Shown one piece after another: positions 60,301-64,000 of a DNA stretch of 64,000 nt (the first letter of the stretch is position 1; every line of letters starts with the position of its first letter). Location: assembly GCF_964204865.1 (NCBI RefSeq), contig NC_135258.1, positions 10,283,001-10,347,000 of the forward strand. The letters run 5' to 3'. Made by a program: the position numbers and the translations under genes. The stretch is from Styela clava (Eukaryota; Chordata; Ascidiacea; Stolidobranchia; Styelidae). Below the pieces are notes generated by a model. That model did no database searches. It was not told the origin of the DNA and saw only the letters and a list, made by a program, of their open reading frames with translations.

Positions 60301-63300
60301 CATCCAACATTATCACGAAAGAAAAATATTCTGACTTCATTCCGGCTATCGAGTACTCTAATGTTACTCTCGAGTGCAGAGACGATGAAGTTTTGTTGGA
60401 CTGTGAATGCACTAACGAACATTGCTTAGGCGTCAAAGTCATTGAAAAAACTGCCCTCGAAGATAGATTCTCGGGTTTCCTTGACTCTCAGTGTCTATTA
60501 GTCGCAAAACCAATGAAATTGCTATTTATGACAAGAAGTAAGTATTTATGACTTTGTACATTTATATTTGAGTATATAGCTTTTGCAAGAAAAAATAATC
60601 GGTCGCCTCATGAATAACTGCGCCTTGCATACAAAATATTTTAAGATGAAAAACTACCGATTGAAATACTATCTATCAAAGTTTCACCCTCGAGTACATA
60701 TGAACACATAAAATGATCATTTCACTCATTAACATAGAACATGAGAGGCGTCCCATGTTACATCAAACTCAGAAACTGTTGATCCTGTTATTTCAGTAAA
60801 CATTTGCCAAGTACAACCAAACGTTCAAAAGTTCTATTAAAAATAACTAATCATCTAATCTAATCGCACTCCATTTGTGCCATTAACAGGTAAAATCCGG
60901 TGCTTATCAATAAACAACTATTTCCTAACAAGGTCAATTATAACAAAACCTGGTAGTGCCGTTAACATATCATGTCCACCCCGTATGAAATTAGCTTCGT
61001 GTAACAGCTTCGATAGCGGACTGAGTGAATATCCGAACAAGTAAGTGGAATTGTTGCAAAGTGTTCCGAATGTGCACCATACATGCAGTTCGTAGACAGC
61101 ATATACAGCCCAAGCCGTACATTGTGATACTCACTGCACGTGTGATACGTGCATGTGGTGTTCATGACGAAGTTGTTGATACGATTGTTAAATGACACTT
61201 TTAGTGTAAAGTAAAACTGCAGCAACACTAATTTTGCCTTTATTCAACCAGGGTAACTCTTGGACAGGCACTTCGAACCCCAATTGCAAATACCATAGAT
61301 GTATGTACTTCTAGAGATTGTACGGGAGAAGATTGCGAGACGACAGCAATATGTTTAATGACAAGCATCTCACAAATTGTTACAGTGCATGTATCAAATC
61401 GATTACGATATACAGATCGCAGCATAATTTTCCCCGCAATAAAAGAACCACGCTGGAAAAATACTAATGCAGCCTTCTATGTGTTTCCCTATGATGACAT
61501 AGGAACATTGTGCTTCTGGATAAAAACTGCTTCAAAATACGTGGGAACAATACTATACCTTACCAGGACACATACATATCCTGTTCTGGCTGTGGCAGGT
61601 GGGAGTCAAACTGAAAGTGGATTGTTCATTGCACCAAATGGCGAAAAAATAAAATTTGACCCGACAGTATTGATGGATAATTACTGGCACAAAATGTGTC
61701 TTACCTTCGGTTCTACCAATGATTCATCTTCCACGTGTGCACTTTATATTGACAGCATTCTGACCGCTGAAACAAATGAATGGGTCACGTGCAATAAAGG
61801 AATGCTTTATCCATATGGTCACTTGTCATTGGGAAGAGGAATGGATGTTTTTAACCCAGTAATTCTATCAGATCCTGATATTCTAATTACAGACAATTCG
61901 TTTCTGAGTGAAAATGAACGAATTGTATTGCAATCGCCTTTTGAAGGAGTAATTGGTGACATCGCATGTTACGAAAATCCTTTGTCCACTGAAGCTTTAC
62001 GCCGTCTTCGCTTTGCTTGTTTCGAAACTGATTGGTATATGGGCATTCCAACTCTCGCACTATCGCAAGAATATAAATACTTAAAAGGGTCCGATATCTA
62101 CGCAGGTACAAGAATATACGGAGAGATCAAAACATACACCGGAAGCAAACCTTGCTCCGAGGTGAGTTACATGGGCTTTTTGTTTCGAAATTTTAAGACC
62201 CTTAAAAATAACAAAACGTGAGATCACGTCATTGTACAAAACTTCAAAATAATCCCACAAGCTCTACAATAAGTAATAGTAATAGCCTTCTAGCGACAAC
62301 AACAATCTTTTACCACTGGAATTTCTAAACAATGGGCCCAGTAGAGAAGGAGAAAAGCTATTTTTTTTCATAATAACAACATAGGCTAATAACAAAACTA
62401 TCCATAGGTAGCCTACTCTTCGTGTCCAATAAACACCATTTACCCGAGGGCGTAAAAGAAATGTGTGTTAATGAATATCTGACTTATTTTTGTTTTAGGA
62501 TATCGATTTTTATAAACTATTCACCTATGAAAATTCTGTTGAGACCTCGTCTACTAACGTTACTATTACTGTGGATGTACATGCGTCTAATTATGAACTT
62601 TTGAAAAATATGATGGTTGATAAATATTATGTTTCGATAAAATGCAACCGGGAATCAAGGTAAAGACATTGAGTACTTTGAATATATGCAAACGCAACAA
62701 GTTGCGCAATACTCGTGTCCTAGCGATACATACGACGTGCGGAATATCTATTTTGTTCACAACTAAAGTCACCGAATTTAAGAGAATAAACCCGACGAAA
62801 TTCTCTAAAATAAAACTGTGATCCACCTGATGAGCACTAGTTTTTATTACCTCCAATAATATTATCTGTTCATTTAATATTATTCCCTCACTGTTTTACT
62901 CATTTAGAAGTTTAAAATCCATTTTCTATAAATATTTCTGCGAAATCTTTAATCGCACGTGATAGAGTCAATTTGAATATCCTTCTTTCAATTCCCATGT
63001 CTTGAAATATTTTATATATTATTTAATTGCAAAGGTGAAGTTTTTTTGCGAACTACTTTTTAAAAATAAATATTGTTTTAAAGGAAGTATTTTAAATCAT
63101 TTTAGTTCTCAAGAATCACCTCTAATATCAGCGATTTCCGAATTTCCACTTATCCAAATGGAAAAAAACGCAACGAAAATCATAAATATAAACAATTTAC
63201 TCTCGGTCGAAGACTACACTTGCTATATTTATTCACATGTTAACCTATGGACGAAATCAAACCAAGAAAATCATCTCAAAATCAGGTTCACGACAACAAC

Positions 63301-63524
63301 AGGGCCTGTTACAAACGTAACGTAAGGAAACAAACCACTTTTTATTTCTCTTAGCAGAAGTCCTGTCACGCCAGGCAGTTCATGGAGCGCTATATCTTTC
63401 CGAAATCGATCTACTTTCCTACCGCAGTTTTTTGATAGCTGTGAGCTGCCTTTATTGGAGACACACCTATACAGCATTAATAAAAACTTGAGTACGCCAA
63501 CAATAGAAACTATTCAGAACAGCA

Positions 63525-63561
<37 letters not shown>

Positions 63562-64000
63562 GCCGCTTTGGCTTTACCTTTTTCCTTTTATCTAAATATT
63601 TATACGCTTTTCGATCCACAGTTTGGAAGGAACGGAATCCATCTGGTTCAACATTGCCTACCCAATATTACAATGGGGTTTGAACGATAACAATACATCT
63701 ATTTCCCCTGCTGTCTGTTTCAAGTGATTTATTTTTTATTAGTTTTAATACTTAACAATCTTTCAGATCATTGGTTTATTTGAATAAGATGATAAACTCA
63801 TACGAAATCCTAGAACCCGGAACGGACAAATTGTGGTGGCAACCACCTGATCGCGGTGAAATCACACAGTATAAAGTAATTGCATACACCAAACTCACCA
63901 ACAATACGTTCATACAAATAAAAAATGAAATAATAAAAAGCGATGATTTTCATAACTACACCGTGATGAAAGAGGAAGGGAGCGCAGGCGCTATTCCAGG
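48650..64000 (+). CDS. Multi-domain lectin protein: 5 CTLDs, kringle, pentraxin/LamG-like, FN3-like (3' end outside window)
   Basis: Exons: 48650-48670, 49454-49508, 49774-49964, 51265-51346, 52106-52276, 52486-52680, 52769-52951, 53530-53721, 54405-54586, 54841-55003, 55210-55467, 55571-55761, 56461-56735, 58685-58910, 60013-60179, 60251-60537, 60890-61040, 61252-62161, 62499-62659, 63106-63321, 63622-63723, 63767 onward. Every junction is GT-AG and all phases agree, leaving one frame of about 1537 residues to the edge. Exons 1-2 give a signal peptide (MLASFLSSIILGFSLI). Many lectin exons have phase 1 borders, allowing domain shuffling. Expected outside the cell, binding glycans or surface ligands (inference). 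Whether it ends in a TM segment, kinase or phosphatase cannot be seen. The first donor (CTATCG|GTAGTC) was chosen because only it keeps frame; exon 13 could also read through to a stop at 56796. Confidence 0.85.
51440..51655. repeat. Retroposon-like repeat ending in (CT)n, copy 2, in lectin intron 4
   Basis: It contains GACTGGGCGGCTATTAGCC, TGACCTACAAAGGTC and a final GGAAATAAAATCTCTCTCTC. It shares the middle and end blocks with 46890-47075. It lies in the intron before the first lectin exon. Confidence 0.45.
52106..52680 (+). other. C-type lectin-like domain 1 (exons 5-6)
   Basis: Residues about 117-239. The fold markers are YHFSNVKMSHIDAQRYC (helix 1 and first Cys), GYLVVPKHGPLNQWINGKV, then CMLISMGSMKWSSESCSKKL and a closing VVCRI. 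The four canonical Cys are present. No EPN/QPD or WND calcium motif is seen, so sugar binding through calcium is unlikely. Confidence 0.85.
52769..53721 (+). other. C-type lectin-like domain 2 (exons 7-8)
   Basis: Residues about 239-364. YRNYTEASKVCTDAYEFLV supplies helix 1 and first Cys; WAPGQPN gives the site-2 loop; LHCVVMNVNGKLLSFDCDD and QFICEY close the fold. QPN resembles the EPN sugar-binding motif, but the WND partner is replaced by SFD. Calcium-dependent binding is possible yet uncertain. It is the only domain here with a near-canonical loop. Confidence 0.85.
54405..55003 (+). other. C-type lectin-like domain 3 (exons 9-10)
   Basis: Residues about 364-479. YYWHNDTTFQSVASTKC and GGSLAEASQLWQIMTL form the first half; FWLMLAGGYNIQNG, MCPTFRTLHIPTFEWKNC and HHYLCRK the second. 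The calcium loop is absent. It is shorter than domains 4 and 5. Confidence 0.8.
55210..55761 (+). other. C-type lectin-like domain 4 (exons 11-12)
   Basis: Residues about 479-628. It is a long-form CTLD with an extra N-terminal Cys hairpin (CPPGFMRAEESTCLRAY). EWHVAKTVCEADTEQRGSLV, EQFWVGMCG, ECLAVSPL and FGFVCQQE follow. No EPN or WND motif is seen. Confidence 0.85.
56461..58910 (+). other. C-type lectin-like domain 5, with first kringle Cys (exons 13-14)
   Basis: Long-form CTLD: FCPESYMSFGDHCLKF, FEEAQNWCYDSSHPSSIAV, TYWISLRPSYSEN, INHWENDDWKDNGYVVL and WYFCQ. The 1.95-kb intron splits it after AC|GTATAA and holds the pseudogene at 57190-58480. Exon 14 ends in QCFRNHPSSYSGT, which supplies the first Cys and opening of the kringle. 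Confidence 0.82.
57190..58480 (+). pseudogene. Decayed copy of an uncharacterised Cys-tail protein gene in a lectin intron
   Basis: Three reading frames are needed to follow one protein. 57360-57551 gives NFTDVSWSKFIESTRTWE; 57721-57860 gives YNPCCYQRYTCKNK; 58073-58363 gives TLSPNDDSLEKHVLRVNYQ, then YGHGWVLGDG and LPALKAVLELANCNC. After a frameshift comes a Cys-rich tail (CMCAENNLNCTDCKNH). I recall this layout (a TSW..KF block, then LPPT-like..AL..H..RA.YQ, GW, C.C tails) as a common uncharacterised family in aquatic invertebrates and fish, sometimes near mobile DNA; that is memory only. Frameshifts and stops show it is broken. It is on the same strand as the host gene. Confidence 0.6.
59138..59892. 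mobile_element. Probable hAT-like element in kringle intron
   Basis: The left end (CGGGGTTTCCCAAG) and right end (GAGAACCCCTG) are diverged inverted repeats. The right part, with GTGCGACCCCACCTAATTAT and GACCCAATTTGGTGTCGC, matches the element at 3207-3482. The flanks TGTTAAAC and TGATAAAT share 6 of 8 positions. No transposase frame is visible. Confidence 0.6.
60013..60537 (+). other. Kringle domain remainder and linker (exons 15-16)
   Basis: Joined to the end of exon 14, this forms a full kringle of about 78 residues. CFRNHPSSYSGT, FQCQAWASQSPHWHN, ENYCRDDG, GPWCYTT and RHELCDITGC give the six Cys in canonical spacing. Kringles bind proteins or lysine-rich ligands. The linker after it has further Cys (ECRDDEVLLDCECTNEHC). 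Confidence 0.92.
60890..62161 (+). other. Cys linker and pentraxin/LamG-like domain (exons 17-18)
   Basis: Exon 17 adds a Cys-containing linker (SCPPRMKLASCNSF). Exon 18 (910 bp) encodes a jelly-roll domain of the pentraxin/LamG type: IGTLCFWIKT, YLTRTHTYPVLAV, DNYWHKMCLTFGS, CALYIDSILTAETNEW, LSLGRGMD and FEGVIGDIACYENPLS. WHKMC and LSLGRGMD are usual pentraxin landmarks. Calcium-binding residues are not clearly conserved. Confidence 0.8.
62499..64000 (+). other. Fibronectin-III/Ig-like region, cut by the window edge (exons 19-22)
   Basis: Exons 62499-62659, 63106-63321, 63622-63723 and 63767 onward. The text has beta-sandwich character. YTCYIYSHVNLW in exon 20 could be an Ig- or FN3-type strand pair. 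YEILEPGTDKLWWQPPDRGE followed by ITQYKVIAYTKL in exon 22 fits an FN3 B-C strand region. Several N-x-S/T sites suit an extracellular location. Domain borders are unclear. Confidence 0.65.
63530..63560. repeat. (TA)n microsatellite
   Basis: A dinucleotide run of about 30 bp in the intron between lectin-gene exons 20 and 21. Confidence 0.9.

Overview
The window is AT-rich animal nuclear DNA. Genes are split by GT-AG introns of a few hundred bases to about 6 kb, and many short hAT-like inverted-repeat elements are scattered between and inside them. Protein content (MUTYH, a cytosolic sulfotransferase, a claudin/PMP22-type tetraspan, a FARP-type RhoGEF and a large multi-lectin protein), AT bias and MITE load suggest an invertebrate deuterostome. 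A tunicate is my best guess, but that is inference and no species can be named. All gene models were assembled by hand from splice sites, reading phase and remembered family sequences.

Layout. 1240-4715 (-): four-exon adenine DNA glycosylase MUTYH. 5716-6654 (-): intronless cytosolic sulfotransferase. 6655-11912: mostly repeats, with one weak candidate exon at 9966. 11913-14751 (+): three-exon four-TM claudin/PMP22-like protein. 17152-42759 (-): FARP-type guanine nucleotide exchange factor (FERM, FERM-adjacent region, long linker, DH, PH1, PH2), assembled as 22 coding exons in one continuous frame of 1380 residues. 42760-48649: intergenic, with a tRNA-type SINE just inside the FARP end, a long-TIR element and a locally GC-richer patch that may hold the FARP promoter. 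48650-64000 and beyond (+): a secreted or surface protein with a signal peptide, an unnamed N-terminal region, five C-type lectin-like domains, a kringle, a pentraxin/LamG-like domain and the start of a fibronectin-III/Ig-like region. It runs off the right edge.

The genes look like unrelated single-copy neighbours. MUTYH acts in base-excision repair, the sulfotransferase in conjugation, the tetraspan at membranes or junctions, and FARP in Rho/Rac signalling at the cortex. The most unusual locus is the lectin-kringle-pentraxin-FN3 gene: 22 exons fit one frame over about 1537 residues, and I do not recognise the combination. Its largest lectin intron carries a decayed copy of another coding sequence with a Cys-rich tail. 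Target-site duplications show several hAT-like insertions, including one about 11 bp inside a FARP intron next to its splice donor.
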